Below are positions 34,569 to 43,135 of a stretch of 64,000 bases of DNA, piece after piece (within the stretch, counting starts at the first letter, position 1; each line of letters opens with the position of its first letter). The notes beneath the pieces are model-generated. The model had not been told where the DNA came from. It saw only the letters and a list, made by a program, of their open reading frames with translations, and ran no database searches. The stretch spans positions 682,001-746,000 of the forward strand of contig NZ_JAMQOT010000001.1 of assembly GCF_029502005.1 (NCBI RefSeq), read 5' to 3'. Source of the stretch: Natrinema salsiterrestre. GTDB lineage: Archaea; Halobacteriota; Halobacteria; Halobacteriales; Natrialbaceae. Made by a program: the position numbers and the translations under genes.

Positions 34569-34693
34569 GGCGTCGGATTCTCGCTCGACGTGGAAAAAGG
34601 GCGGTATTCGCGTCTCCCTGTTCGAGGGTCGACTCGAGTGCGGGGCGTGACGGTCTCGCGGGTCCGCACGCGCTGGTACCCCAGGAGGCCGCC

Positions 34694-35092
34694 CTACACG
34701 TCGAGATCGGACGCAGCGAGCATGACCTGCAGCGCCTCACTGGGGGACATGTCGTCGTCGAGCTGGCCGGCGTACCAGGTCAGGAGATCGACGAACACCT
34801 CGCGGACGTCGTGTGAGGTCGCGCGATGGTGGGCGATTTCGCCATCGGTCTTGAGCGTAATATCGACGCCGTGGGGTTCGCTCGCATCGGCGAGCGCACC
34901 CCCGTTCGTCTCGACCGACGGCTCCGTCAGTGGACCCGCCGTGTCCCCGTCGACGAGGTGATCCGCGTTCTGCTCGTCGCTGCCCGCCCTGATTACGTAC
35001 TGATTCTCGGCGAGTTCCCGGACGTGATCGCCCTCGAGCTCGAGGTCGTCGGGCTCGAGGACCGTGTCGGTGTCGTGGCTGTCTTCGGTCAT
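34694..35092 (-). CDS. Uncharacterised acidic protein at end of archaellin operon
   Basis: This 132-aa protein starts MTEDSHDTDTVLEPDDLELEGDHVRELAENQYVIRAGSDEQN, is strongly acidic and soluble, and ends with a helical segment (SHDVREVFVDLLTWYAGQLDDDMSPSEALQVMLAASDLDV). The start overlaps the stop of the 674-aa membrane protein (ATGA), so it is co-translated with it. No known domain is recognised. It is the last gene of the string that begins with the archaellin. Confidence 0.7.
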   Translation of the reverse strand: MTEDSHDTDTVLEPDDLELEGDHVRELAENQYVIRAGSDEQNADHLVDGDTAGPLTEPSVETNGGALADASEPHGVDITLKTDGEIAHHRATSHDVREVFVDLLTWYAGQLDDDMSPSEALQVMLAASDLDV

Positions 35093-37113
35093 GAGTTTCT
35101 GATCTGAATGTGCTGTTCGAGGAGGTCCGCGATGGGGAGCGCGAACTGTCGCCCGGTGCCGAAGTACTCCAGCCCCGAGAGGAGCAGGAAGACGGCCATC
35201 GCGGCGACGGCCAGCGCGAGCGCGAGCGCGCCGACGCGGTCCCACCTGTCGGTCCGCGTCGCGACGACGATCCACGCGGCGAGCGCGCCGGCGACGATGA
35301 GGTTGACGACTGCATGCGTCTGGACGACGGTTCCGACGGACCAGTCGACCGCGCTGAAGACGGCGATCGAGACGGCGACGCCGACGACCGCGAACCCGAA
35401 CGTCGCTAACGCGAGGGAACGGAACTCTCGGTTCGCGATCCGTCGGATCGGCTCGAGGCGGAACACGCCGTAGAGCAGCACGGGAACGATCGGAGCGAGG
35501 TAGCGAACCGTGATCGTCGAGTGGAGCGGGAGCCGCGAGAGGTACATGAGACTGAAGAGGCAGACGTAGCAGACGGCGAAGACGTCCGTCTGCGTGAGCG
35601 GGTCGCGCAGTCGCCGCCGGACGGAGTGAGATTGTGCGATCCGTCTGACAGCGACGACTGGAGCCGCGACGAGCGCACCGAGGACGGGTGCGGACTCGGC
35701 GATGGTCAGCTCGACGGTCTGGCCGCCGGTTTGACTGTAGTCGACGCCCGGAATACGTCCGCTTCGAAGAAAGACGTGGGAGAGGCGATTGGCATCAAGC
35801 GCGTCGAATCCGGTAGAAAGCACGCCGCCGAACACGTCCAGCGCGTCCAGTGCACCGTCGATCCCGGCTGACGCCAACCCGATCGCTCCGCCGACGAGGC
35901 GGGTGAGTATGCCCGTGGGGCGGGTAGTCGAGTCACCGCTCGTTCCCTCGGCCGTTTCGCTGTTCGTCCCCTCGGGCGTTTCGCTACTCGAGCCGCCATC
36001 GCCGGAGGCCGTTCCGTCGGCTGATTCCCCGCCGGTCGGTTCGGCACTGCCCGCGCCGGTTCCCACGTTGTCGACCAGCACGTCGCCGCCGGTGTACGCC
36101 GACAGCAGCCGCGGCGGTTTGACCGGATTTCCGGAGATGAGCGTGTTCGTCACGAAAAACGGCAGCAGCGAGACGAAAAAGACGCCGCCGATGATCCCGA
36201 GCGTGCGCGGATCCCTCGAGCGAGCCGTCAGCAGATCCAGCGGCAGGAGCACGGCGAACAGTGCCAGCGCTTCCGGGGCGTGGATCCAGGCCGTCGCGCC
36301 GACCGTCGCGTAGGCGAGCGCTCGGAACGCGACCCCCTCGTCGCCGTCGGCGATGGCGACGCGACTTCGGTAGAAGCCATACAGCGCGATGAGGGCCAGC
36401 AGCGCGGTCAACGCGTGTCGCTTCGGGATCGACGCCCAGAAGCCGATCGGGACGAGCACGACGCCGGTGATCCCGGCGGCCATCGCGACCCGTCGCCCGT
36501 GTGCGCGGGCGAACAGCCGGTAGAGGACGACCGGAACGAACCCGGCCGCGACCATCGTGCTCACCTGTAGCGCGACAAGTGGAAAGAATCGCGGCGGAAG
36601 GGCGGTCGCCGTCGCGAGGTTCGCCTGAAAGAGGCCGAACGCGAGCGCACAGCCGGTCAGCGTCGCGAGGCGGCCGCGCCCGAACAGATGGCCGAGTTGG
36701 ATACAGAAGGCGAGCACGAGGAAGCTCCACACCGCCGCGATCGCGATTCGCGGGTCCGCGACCAGCGCGATCGCCTCGAGCCCCAAGAGGAACGGCAGCG
36801 CGAAGACGACCTGGCCGTAGTTTCGCGCATAGAGCCGTCCGTCCACGATGTTCATCCCCGGCGTCGACGGATCCGTCGGGCCGTAGACGGCCTGCGTAAT
36901 GTGGAGCTGGCCCTCCGAGACGGCGACGAGCGCGTTCCCGATGGCGAACGTGTCGACGATGAAGATGTCGACGCGCCAGTAGAGGGCGAACAGCGCGAGC
37001 GCACCGAGGTAGATCGTGAGTCCGGTCCGATCGCCGAACAGCAGTCGAACCAGCACCTTTCGGTCGACCTCGAGCCCCGTCAATTCCTCGCGGACGCGAT
37101 GGGCCGTGCTCAT
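35089..37113 (-). CDS. Polytopic membrane protein, possible GT-C glycosyltransferase
   Basis: This 674-aa protein has an N-terminal cytosolic segment, one helix, then about a dozen helices in two blocks. They are split by a long Thr/Ser/Gly/Glu loop (about 350-400). The first external loop reads PSTPGMNIVDGRLYARNYGQVVFALPFLLGL, which recalls the conserved loop of GT-C transferases (DGR-Y...G...ALP) that use dolichol-linked sugars. It overlaps both neighbours by 4 bp, placing it in one operon with an exported protein and, 26 bp further upstream, the archaellin. A role in archaellin glycosylation is an inference. Confidence 0.7.
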   Translation of the reverse strand: MSTAHRVREELTGLEVDRKVLVRLLFGDRTGLTIYLGALALFALYWRVDIFIVDTFAIGNALVAVSEGQLHITQAVYGPTDPSTPGMNIVDGRLYARNYGQVVFALPFLLGLEAIALVADPRIAIAAVWSFLVLAFCIQLGHLFGRGRLATLTGCALAFGLFQANLATATALPPRFFPLVALQVSTMVAAGFVPVVLYRLFARAHGRRVAMAAGITGVVLVPIGFWASIPKRHALTALLALIALYGFYRSRVAIADGDEGVAFRALAYATVGATAWIHAPEALALFAVLLPLDLLTARSRDPRTLGIIGGVFFVSLLPFFVTNTLISGNPVKPPRLLSAYTGGDVLVDNVGTGAGSAEPTGGESADGTASGDGGSSSETPEGTNSETAEGTSGDSTTRPTGILTRLVGGAIGLASAGIDGALDALDVFGGVLSTGFDALDANRLSHVFLRSGRIPGVDYSQTGGQTVELTIAESAPVLGALVAAPVVAVRRIAQSHSVRRRLRDPLTQTDVFAVCYVCLFSLMYLSRLPLHSTITVRYLAPIVPVLLYGVFRLEPIRRIANREFRSLALATFGFAVVGVAVSIAVFSAVDWSVGTVVQTHAVVNLIVAGALAAWIVVATRTDRWDRVGALALALAVAAMAVFLLLSGLEYFGTGRQFALPIADLLEQHIQIRNS

Positions 37114-37628
37114 TCGGGCACCTCGAGTTGGATAGTCTCCGTAGTCACCGGGAACTCGTTGTCGCCCGATTCGGCGGTGATGGTAATTGTGGCCTCGACG
37201 CTCGAGTTTTCGGTCCCCTGGACCTGTTCATCGGGGATCGAGAGGGAAACTGATTTTTCCGTTCCAGCGGCGACGCTGCTGGTTGTCGTCCCGTTGTACT
37301 TCAGTTCGGGAACCGAAACGCGGTAGGTCAATACGACCGGTTCCGCGCCGGTTTCGACGTAGACCAGCGCGTCGGGGATCTCGAGTCGATGCGAGGAGGA
37401 GTTCGTTTGCTCGAGCGAGACGTTTTCGGCGTGAACCTGCGTCGGCGAGACGAACAACTGTCGGTCGACGGAGACGCTCTCTTCGTTCCCGGCGAAAGAC
37501 GTGTAGAGATCGACGGATTCGTCGGCGGGTTCGGTCGCGTCGATTGCGGGCACCAGCGGTCCGGCCGCGAGCGTAACGAGTAGTATGCAAAGCGCGGTAA
37601 CGACGACGCACTGGTGATCTATGTCCAT
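37110..37628 (-). CDS. Exported protein following archaellin
   Basis: This 172-aa protein starts MDIDHQCVVVTALCILLVTLAAGPLVPAIDA, a signal peptide or membrane anchor. A beta-rich ectodomain (about 45-172) follows with repeated strand patterns (VSLEQTNSSSHRLEIPDALVYVETGAEPVVLTYRVSVPELKYNGTTTSSVAAG) and several N-glycosylation sequons. It resembles Ig-like or CARDB-like extracellular domains in style. It begins 26 bp after the archaellin stop and overlaps the membrane protein gene by 4 bp, so it is a likely surface partner. Confidence 0.75.
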   Translation of the reverse strand: MDIDHQCVVVTALCILLVTLAAGPLVPAIDATEPADESVDLYTSFAGNEESVSVDRQLFVSPTQVHAENVSLEQTNSSSHRLEIPDALVYVETGAEPVVLTYRVSVPELKYNGTTTSSVAAGTEKSVSLSIPDEQVQGTENSSVEATITITAESGDNEFPVTTETIQLEVPE

Positions 37629-37653
37629 AAAAATCGAGGGTAGGTGATCCCTA

Positions 37654-38241
37654 TTAGACGATGACGTAGTCTTTGTTACCGAAGGTGTTCGGCACGGTAA
37701 CGCCGTAGACGGTCGTTGCACCGGACTGATCGACAATACTTAGCGTTGCGTCAGATCCAGTTGCAAGTGAGGTACCTTCGATAGATGCCACATCAATCGT
37801 GAGCGTAACACGCTGTTCGCTACTAGTAAGAGAGTTGTCCTGAGTTCCACCACCAACGCCAACTGCTTCTGTCGTGAAGGCGGAAGCAGATGCGGAGTCA
37901 TCGTCATGCACGAGTGTTGTAGAAGTAGTATCACTCGTGTACTGCACTGTTGCAGATGTCAGGTCGATAGCGTTAGAGCCAGCGGACTTCTTAATAGTCA
38001 TTCGTATCTCGGTGATACCGTCTGAACCAGTCGTACCGACTGCATCCACTACGCTAATTTGGTTCGCAACTTCTTGCTGCGTGTCTTCGCCAGTACTCGA
38101 GGCCTGGCTCTGGAGGAGCCCGGCCGTGTTAATCAATACGCCTGCTGCGATCGCTGCGACGAGCACCATCGCGATGAAGACGATCAGGGTACCGATACCG
38201 ACCTGACCGCGCTCGTCTCTCTCTGTAATTGCTTCGAACAT
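37654..38241 (-). CDS. arlA: Archaellin (archaellum filament protein)
   Basis: This 195-aa protein is a class III (type IV pilin-like) exported filament subunit. The preflagellin-peptidase site is in [33 protein letters not shown], with cleavage expected after Gly in RGQ or nearby, leaving the hydrophobic assembly helix. The rest is a Thr/Ser/Ala-rich beta domain with few Lys and no Cys. The central part of the gene has more A/T in third positions than its neighbours, as is common in fast-evolving surface genes. It is divergent from arlCE and the only archaellin in the window. Confidence 0.93.
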   Translation of the reverse strand: MFEAITERDERGQVGIGTLIVFIAMVLVAAIAAGVLINTAGLLQSQASSTGEDTQQEVANQISVVDAVGTTGSDGITEIRMTIKKSAGSNAIDLTSATVQYTSDTTSTTLVHDDDSASASAFTTEAVGVGGGTQDNSLTSSEQRVTLTIDVASIEGTSLATGSDATLSIVDQSGATTVYGVTVPNTFGNKDYVIV

Positions 38242-38610
38242 TTATGTGTACACCCTGAGTGCCGTCCTCGCCCGTCCGAACCCGTCGCGACGTCGTGCGC
38301 CACCGTGGGTCCTCGAGACGCCCGCGTGAGCGCCGGCAGCCGGCTCGACGGGCTGGGCCCGTCGCTCCCTCGATGGGCGTGGCGACGGGCCAACAGTCGT
38401 GTCCCGTCGAACTCCGGCGTGAGGCGAGTGGTTTGGCATCACAGTATCTGGGGATGCACCCCGACCGACACATCGCCTAGTCGGACTATCAAGCTCCGTA
38501 TCACCTCAGACCGCGTATCGAGACTCGACTCACGATTCGAAACGCGGGCCGATTCGGCGGCGGAACTCGAGCGGACATCTATAGGAGCACCCCCACTACA
38601 GGGGAGTAGT
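38242..38610. other. Divergent archaellin/arlCE control region
   Basis: This stretch of about 370 bp has no convincing gene. On the arl side it contains the box ATCTATAGG at 38577-38585. On the archaellin side no good TATA box is visible at leaderless distance, so the archaellin mRNA may have a longer leader or an activator-dependent promoter. The arl machinery and its filament protein can thus be controlled separately. Confidence 0.5.
38577..38585 (+). promoter_or_regulatory. TATA box for the arl operon
   Basis: ATCTATAGG lies about 30 nt before the ATG of a 26-codon frame at 38611, not before arlCE itself at 38693, so transcription would begin at or just before the short frame. Confidence 0.5.
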
Positions 38611-38691
38611 ATGACTGCATCGTCCGACGAAGATCGCCGCCGGCACCGGTGGAGCGCGGCGAGACGTCGAACCAAGAACGCAACGACGTAA
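38611..38691 (+). CDS. Possible 26-aa leader peptide before arlCE
   Basis: The frame ATG...TAA encodes MTASSDEDRRRHRWSAARRR plus six residues. It is preceded by GGGGAG five bases upstream of the ATG (a Shine-Dalgarno-like word) and by a TATA box 26-34 nt upstream, and its stop ends 1 bp before the arlCE ATG. The spacing suggests translational coupling or a leader role. The peptide is very basic, unlike typical haloarchaeal proteins, so it may serve only to bring ribosomes to arlCE. It could also be chance. Confidence 0.4.
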   Translation: MTASSDEDRRRHRWSAARRRTKNATT

Positions 38692-38692
38692 C

Positions 38693-39790
38693 ATGGATTT
38701 CGGACTCGATTCCCTCCGCACTTTCCTCGAAGACTTCCTGAGCGATAGCGGCGGGCGCCGAGGCCGCCAGCGCGAGCAGCAACGCCGCCAACAGGAAGCC
38801 CAGGGTGACGATGCGGCCGACGGACAGGCGGGAGGGGAGACAACGGCCGACGAGACGGAGAGCGGCAACACCGCCGAGTCCGAGGCGAATGAGAGCGGCG
38901 GCGGTGGCCTGTTCGGCCGCGGGTCGTCGTCGGCCGAGGAGGAAGAGCTCGACGACCTCTACTATCGGATCGACGAACTCGAGGAGCAACTCGAGGACAA
39001 GAGCACGGAGCTGGGCTCGGTTCGGGACTCCCAACAGCAGGTCGCGGACCAGGTCGAGGAGATGAACGACACGGTTCGTCAGCTGCTCGGGGTCTACGAC
39101 ATGTTGACCGACGACGTGAACCCGTTTACCGGGGCGGGCGAGGAACGAAACGGGTTCGGCGTCTTCGGTGAGGACGATCCGGCGGCCGACGAGCAACCCG
39201 GGATCGGGGTCGCCGACGGCGGGTCGACGAGCGGCGACGAGACGGTTTCGTTCGGCGACCTGAAGGGCGCTATCGAAGACGCGACGGCGGCGGGGGCCGA
39301 CACGGCCGGCGGCGACGCCGGCGGTGAAACGATCGCGTTCGACGATGGCGACGGCGATACCAGTGAGGAAGCGCGCAACGACACCACCGTGGAAGTGCAG
39401 GCCACCGAAAGCGTCGACGGGCCGGATACCGAGGCGGATTCGGACGACGACGGTGGGTCCGACGTCACCCTCGAGAGCCTCGCGAACACGTACGCGACGG
39501 ACATCATCGTCCTGGAGTGGCTGACCGAACTCGTCCGGACGGCCGGTCCGGCGGCGACGCTGCGCGCGATCTCCTACTACGCCGAGATCGGGTGGATCGA
39601 CGAGGAGGTCAAAGCACACCTCGAGGCGATGCTGAGCGGCCCGGATCTCGACATCCACGTCGACCCCGGGGCGACGCCGGACGAACTGACCGCCGAGGAT
39701 CACGCCGACAGCTACACGTACATCATGAAGCTGCAGGAGATCCACGAGACGAAACGGGAGATCGAGCCGGACGCCGAAACGGGGAGCTGA
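38693..39790 (+). CDS. arlCE: Archaellum protein ArlCE (FlaC/FlaE fusion)
   Basis: This 365-aa cytosolic protein starts MDFGLDSLRTFLEDFLSD. It has a long charged coiled-coil-prone stretch (80-135, EEEELDDLYYRIDELEEQLEDKSTELGSVRDSQQQVADQVEEMND) typical of FlaC, a low-complexity acidic linker (about 150-250), and a C-terminal FlaE domain (DIIVLEWLTELVRTAGPAATLRAISYYAEIGWIDEEVKAHLE). In haloarchaea ArlCE links the motor to chemotaxis input through CheF/ArlD. It is the first machinery gene of arlCE-F-G-H-I-J. Confidence 0.92.
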   Translation: MDFGLDSLRTFLEDFLSDSGGRRGRQREQQRRQQEAQGDDAADGQAGGETTADETESGNTAESEANESGGGGLFGRGSSSAEEEELDDLYYRIDELEEQLEDKSTELGSVRDSQQQVADQVEEMNDTVRQLLGVYDMLTDDVNPFTGAGEERNGFGVFGEDDPAADEQPGIGVADGGSTSGDETVSFGDLKGAIEDATAAGADTAGGDAGGETIAFDDGDGDTSEEARNDTTVEVQATESVDGPDTEADSDDDGGSDVTLESLANTYATDIIVLEWLTELVRTAGPAATLRAISYYAEIGWIDEEVKAHLEAMLSGPDLDIHVDPGATPDELTAEDHADSYTYIMKLQEIHETKREIEPDAETGS

Positions 39791-39827
39791 CGTGACGCGG
39801 ATCGACGACGGAGGACGGTGATCGAAC

Positions 39828-40256
39828 GTGGGATTCAGTACCAGTGGTGCGACGGCGATCATCTTCGTGGGCGTGCTCGTCGCGGCGGGGATCGCCTACC
39901 CGGTGTTTCAGACGGCCTACGAGGAGCGGACGACCGCGATCGAGAACCACGACGATCGCGCGCTCGAGATGCGAAACACGGCGATCGAGATCGCGTCTAC
40001 GAGCTACGACGCGAACGGAAACGGGAATTTCACCATGGACGTGAACAACACTGGGTCGACGGTGCTCTCGGTTTCCGAGACGGATCTCCTGCTCGACGGC
40101 GTCTATCAGGAGTCCTACGAGACGAGCGTGAACGGAACCGCCGATCGGGAGCTGTGGCAGCCCGGCGAGACGCTGACGGTGACGGTCTCGACCGAGCGGC
40201 CGAACAGGGTGAAGATCGTGACTGAACACGGAATCGCGGCGACGGAGGTGCTGTAA
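39828..40256 (+). CDS. arlF: Archaellum stator protein ArlF
   Basis: This 142-aa protein starts with GTG 39828. It has a type-IV-pilin-like N-terminal helix (GFSTSGATAIIFVGVLVAAGIAYPVFQTAYEERTTAIENH) and a beta-sandwich body (GNFTMDVNNTGSTVLSVSETDLLLDGVYQ) as in ArlF/ArlG, which bind the S-layer and act as stator. Sequons such as NFT and NNT suggest glycosylation of the exported domain. Confidence 0.9.
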   Translation: MGFSTSGATAIIFVGVLVAAGIAYPVFQTAYEERTTAIENHDDRALEMRNTAIEIASTSYDANGNGNFTMDVNNTGSTVLSVSETDLLLDGVYQESYETSVNGTADRELWQPGETLTVTVSTERPNRVKIVTEHGIAATEVL

Positions 40257-40259
40257 TCG

Positions 40260-40724
40260 ATGGCCGGCGACTCGGTCTCGACGCTGATCCTGTTCATCGC
40301 CGCGATGCTGGTCGCCGCCGGCGTCGCCGGGACACTGGTCACCAACGTCAACGAGATCAGCAACTCGGTCGATACGAAGAGCGGCGAGATGACCGACAAG
40401 ATCGAGACCGATATCGAGATCATCAGCGATCCGGGCAGCGGGGCAGTGTACAACTCCGACGGTGCCGAGAACATCACGCTCCTCGTCAAAAACACCGGCC
40501 AGAAGACGCTCGCGACCGACGGCACCGGCCTCGACATACTGGTCAACGGCTCGTACGTCTCGAGCGACGAGTTCGCGATCACGGTCCAGGACGGCGGCGG
40601 TCCCTGGCGAGACGGGACGGTCGCCGCGATCGAGATCGACCGGTCGCTCGCGACGGGCGAAGAACACAGGGTGCAGGTGACGACCAACGGCGCGAAGGAG
40701 GTGTTCGAATTCTACGTCCCATGA
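40260..40724 (+). CDS. arlG: Archaellum stator protein ArlG
   Basis: This 154-aa protein begins MAGDSVSTLILFIAAMLVAAGVAGTLVTNVNEISNSVDTKSGEM, a pilin-like membrane helix. A beta-sandwich with ENITLLVKNTGQKTLATDGTGLDILVNGSYVSSDEF follows. It starts 3 bp after arlF and overlaps arlH by 4 bp. In haloarchaea ArlF-ArlG form the stator complex in the pseudoperiplasm. Confidence 0.9.
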   Translation: MAGDSVSTLILFIAAMLVAAGVAGTLVTNVNEISNSVDTKSGEMTDKIETDIEIISDPGSGAVYNSDGAENITLLVKNTGQKTLATDGTGLDILVNGSYVSSDEFAITVQDGGGPWRDGTVAAIEIDRSLATGEEHRVQVTTNGAKEVFEFYVP

Positions 40725-41449
40725 CCGAGTATCACTCCATCGGACTGACCGGACGGGATCGCGTGAACAACGCCATCGGCGGCGGGATTCCAGCGGGGAG
40801 TATCATGCTTATCGAAGGCCAAGACGGTGCGGGAAAGAGTGCGATCTCGCAACGGTTCTCCTACGGACTGGCGACGGAGGACGCGTACGTCACGTACGTC
40901 TCGACGGAACTGAAGTCCTGGGAGTTCGTCCAGCAGATGAACTCGCTGTCCTACGACGTCGTCGACCTCCTGCTCGACGAGCAGTTGTTGTTCCTGCACG
41001 CGAACGTCGATACCCATAACGAGGGCAAAGAGCGCCAGTTGCTCGGCCGACTCACGAGCGCCGAAACGCTCTGGAAGGCCGACGTCGTCTTCGTCGATAC
41101 GCTCTCCGCGCTGTTGCGGAACGATCCGAACTACGAAGCGGGAAGCAAGGACGGCGAGGAGGACCACGTCATCCAGCGGCTCGTCACGTTCCTGCGGCAG
41201 GTGACGATGCGGGACAAGTCCGTCGTGCTGACGGTCGACCCGACGAGCGTCCGCGACGACGCGTTGCGGCCGCTGCGGAACGTGGCCGACATCTACTTCC
41301 AGATCGAGACGAACACGGTCGGCCAGGAGATCAGACGCAAGATCCTGGTCCGGCGCTTCCAGAACATGAAAAGTCCGGTCGACGACTCCATCGGCTTCAG
41401 CGTCCAGCAGGGCCGTGGCGTCTCGATCGTCAGCAGGACGGTGGCGTAA
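40721..41449 (+). CDS. arlH: Archaellum motor regulator ATPase ArlH
   Basis: This 242-aa RecA/KaiC-like protein has Walker A GQDGAGKS (33-40), a Walker B-like strand VVFVDTLSALL and a switch segment TVDPTSVRDDALRPL. ArlH binds ArlI and modulates assembly and rotation; in Pyrococcus and others it binds ATP with weak or no turnover. Start overlaps arlG stop (ATGA). Confidence 0.96.
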   Translation: MTEYHSIGLTGRDRVNNAIGGGIPAGSIMLIEGQDGAGKSAISQRFSYGLATEDAYVTYVSTELKSWEFVQQMNSLSYDVVDLLLDEQLLFLHANVDTHNEGKERQLLGRLTSAETLWKADVVFVDTLSALLRNDPNYEAGSKDGEEDHVIQRLVTFLRQVTMRDKSVVLTVDPTSVRDDALRPLRNVADIYFQIETNTVGQEIRRKILVRRFQNMKSPVDDSIGFSVQQGRGVSIVSRTVA

Positions 41450-41451
41450 CG

Positions 41452-43131
41452 ATGTCAGATTTCGGCACTGCACGACTCGAGAGCGAACTGGACGGACTGG
41501 CGGCCGAGCACCCCCACCTGCGGGAACACCTCGACTGGTTCTCCGAGGAGTACGGCGAGTATCCGAAGCTCATCGACGAGCCGAGCGGCGAGTGGGAGTC
41601 CGATCGGCCGAACGTCATCTACGAAGCGGAGTCGCCGATCTTCTGTCACGTCCACGGCGACATGGGGATCGACACGACCTACTACTGCGTCGAGCCGACG
41701 CTCGAGGACGAGGACAAGGCCCTGTACAACCAGCTCCGACAGCGCATCCTCGACAAGAGCGTCACCCGACCGGCGCCGAGCGACGATGAGGAGTTCGAGG
41801 AGCACTTGGACGAGCTGCTGGACGAAGTCGTCGAAGTCGGGTCGGGGATCACCGGCCAGTCGATCGGGCGGCTCAAATCGCTCGGGCGGAGCAAGGTCTC
41901 GCTCTCGCAGGACCAGTTCACCCGGTTGCGCTACCAGCTCCAGCGCGATATCGTCGGACTCGGGCCGCTGGAACCGGTGATGGTCGACACGGCGAACGAG
42001 GACATCCACGTGATCGGGCCGAAACAGTGTTACCTCGATCACGGCACGTACGGCATGATCTCGGCGACGGTCGACTTCGGGACGCCCGAGGAGTTCGAAC
42101 AGTGGCTGCGGAACATGGGCGAACGGATGAACCACCCCGTCAGCGACTCCGACCCGATCATCGACGCGACCCTGCCCGACGGCTCGCGTATCAACATCAT
42201 CTACTCCGACGACGTCTCCGTCCAGGGCCCGTCGCTGACCATCCGGCAGGGCGAGGAGATCCCGCTGTCGGTCTTCCAGATCACGAAGTGGGGTACCCTG
42301 AGTCCGGAACTGGCCGCGTACCTGTGGCTCTGTCTGGAGAACGAGCAGACCGTCTTCGTCGTCGGCGAGACGGCCTCGGGAAAGACGACGACGCTGAACG
42401 CGGCACTGTCGTTCATTCCGCGGGACGCGAAGATCTACACGGCGGAGGACACCTCCGAAGTCGTCCCGCCGCACAACACCTGGCAGCAGCTGCTCACCCG
42501 CGAGGGATCCGGCGACGAGTCGGCCGACGTCGACATGTTCGACCTGGTCGCTGCCGCGCTCCGATCGCGCCCGGATTACATCGTCGTGGGTGAGGTCCGC
42601 GGAGCGGAGGGACAGATGGCGTTCCAGGCCGCCCAGACCGGCCACCCGGTCATGCTGACCTTCCACGCCAGCGACATCGTCTCGATGATCCAGCGCTTTA
42701 CCGGAGCCCCGATCAACGTCCCCGAGACGTTCATGGACAACTGCGACGTCGCCCTGTTCCAGAATCGGGTCAAGCAGGGCGACGACGTCCTCCGTCGGGT
42801 GACCTCGGTCCAGGAGATCGAAGGCTACTCCGACTACGAGGGCGGCGTCGTCACCCGACAGGCGTTCAAGTGGGACCCCCGCGACGACGAGGTCGCGTTC
42901 ACGGGGCGGAACAACTCCTTCGTCCTCGAGGAACAGATCGCGACGCTGCTGGGCTATCAGGACACCCGCGAGATCTACGACGAACTCGACCGCCGGGCGG
43001 AGATCATCCGACAGCTCATCGACGCCGACGTGCTGGGCTACCACGAGGTCAACAAGGCGATCGCCGACTTCCAGCGCGACGGTCTCGAGGGACTGCCCAT
43101 TCGGATCAGCGGGATCGATCAATTCGCCTGA
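41452..43131 (+). CDS. arlI: Archaellum motor ATPase ArlI
   Basis: This 559-aa type II/IV secretion ATPase has an N-terminal domain of about 280 residues. The RecA core has Walker A GETASGKT (305-312), the Asp box region YTAEDTSEVVPPHNTW, Walker B-type segment RPDYIVVGEVRGAEGQMAFQAAQTGH, and the His box LTFHASD. ArlI powers both filament assembly and rotation with ArlJ. An N-terminal His/Cys-free acidic extension is normal in haloarchaea. It starts 2 bp after arlH and ends 4 bp before arlJ. Confidence 0.97.
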   Translation: MSDFGTARLESELDGLAAEHPHLREHLDWFSEEYGEYPKLIDEPSGEWESDRPNVIYEAESPIFCHVHGDMGIDTTYYCVEPTLEDEDKALYNQLRQRILDKSVTRPAPSDDEEFEEHLDELLDEVVEVGSGITGQSIGRLKSLGRSKVSLSQDQFTRLRYQLQRDIVGLGPLEPVMVDTANEDIHVIGPKQCYLDHGTYGMISATVDFGTPEEFEQWLRNMGERMNHPVSDSDPIIDATLPDGSRINIIYSDDVSVQGPSLTIRQGEEIPLSVFQITKWGTLSPELAAYLWLCLENEQTVFVVGETASGKTTTLNAALSFIPRDAKIYTAEDTSEVVPPHNTWQQLLTREGSGDESADVDMFDLVAAALRSRPDYIVVGEVRGAEGQMAFQAAQTGHPVMLTFHASDIVSMIQRFTGAPINVPETFMDNCDVALFQNRVKQGDDVLRRVTSVQEIEGYSDYEGGVVTRQAFKWDPRDDEVAFTGRNNSFVLEEQIATLLGYQDTREIYDELDRRAEIIRQLIDADVLGYHEVNKAIADFQRDGLEGLPIRISGIDQFA

Positions 43132-43135
43132 GACC

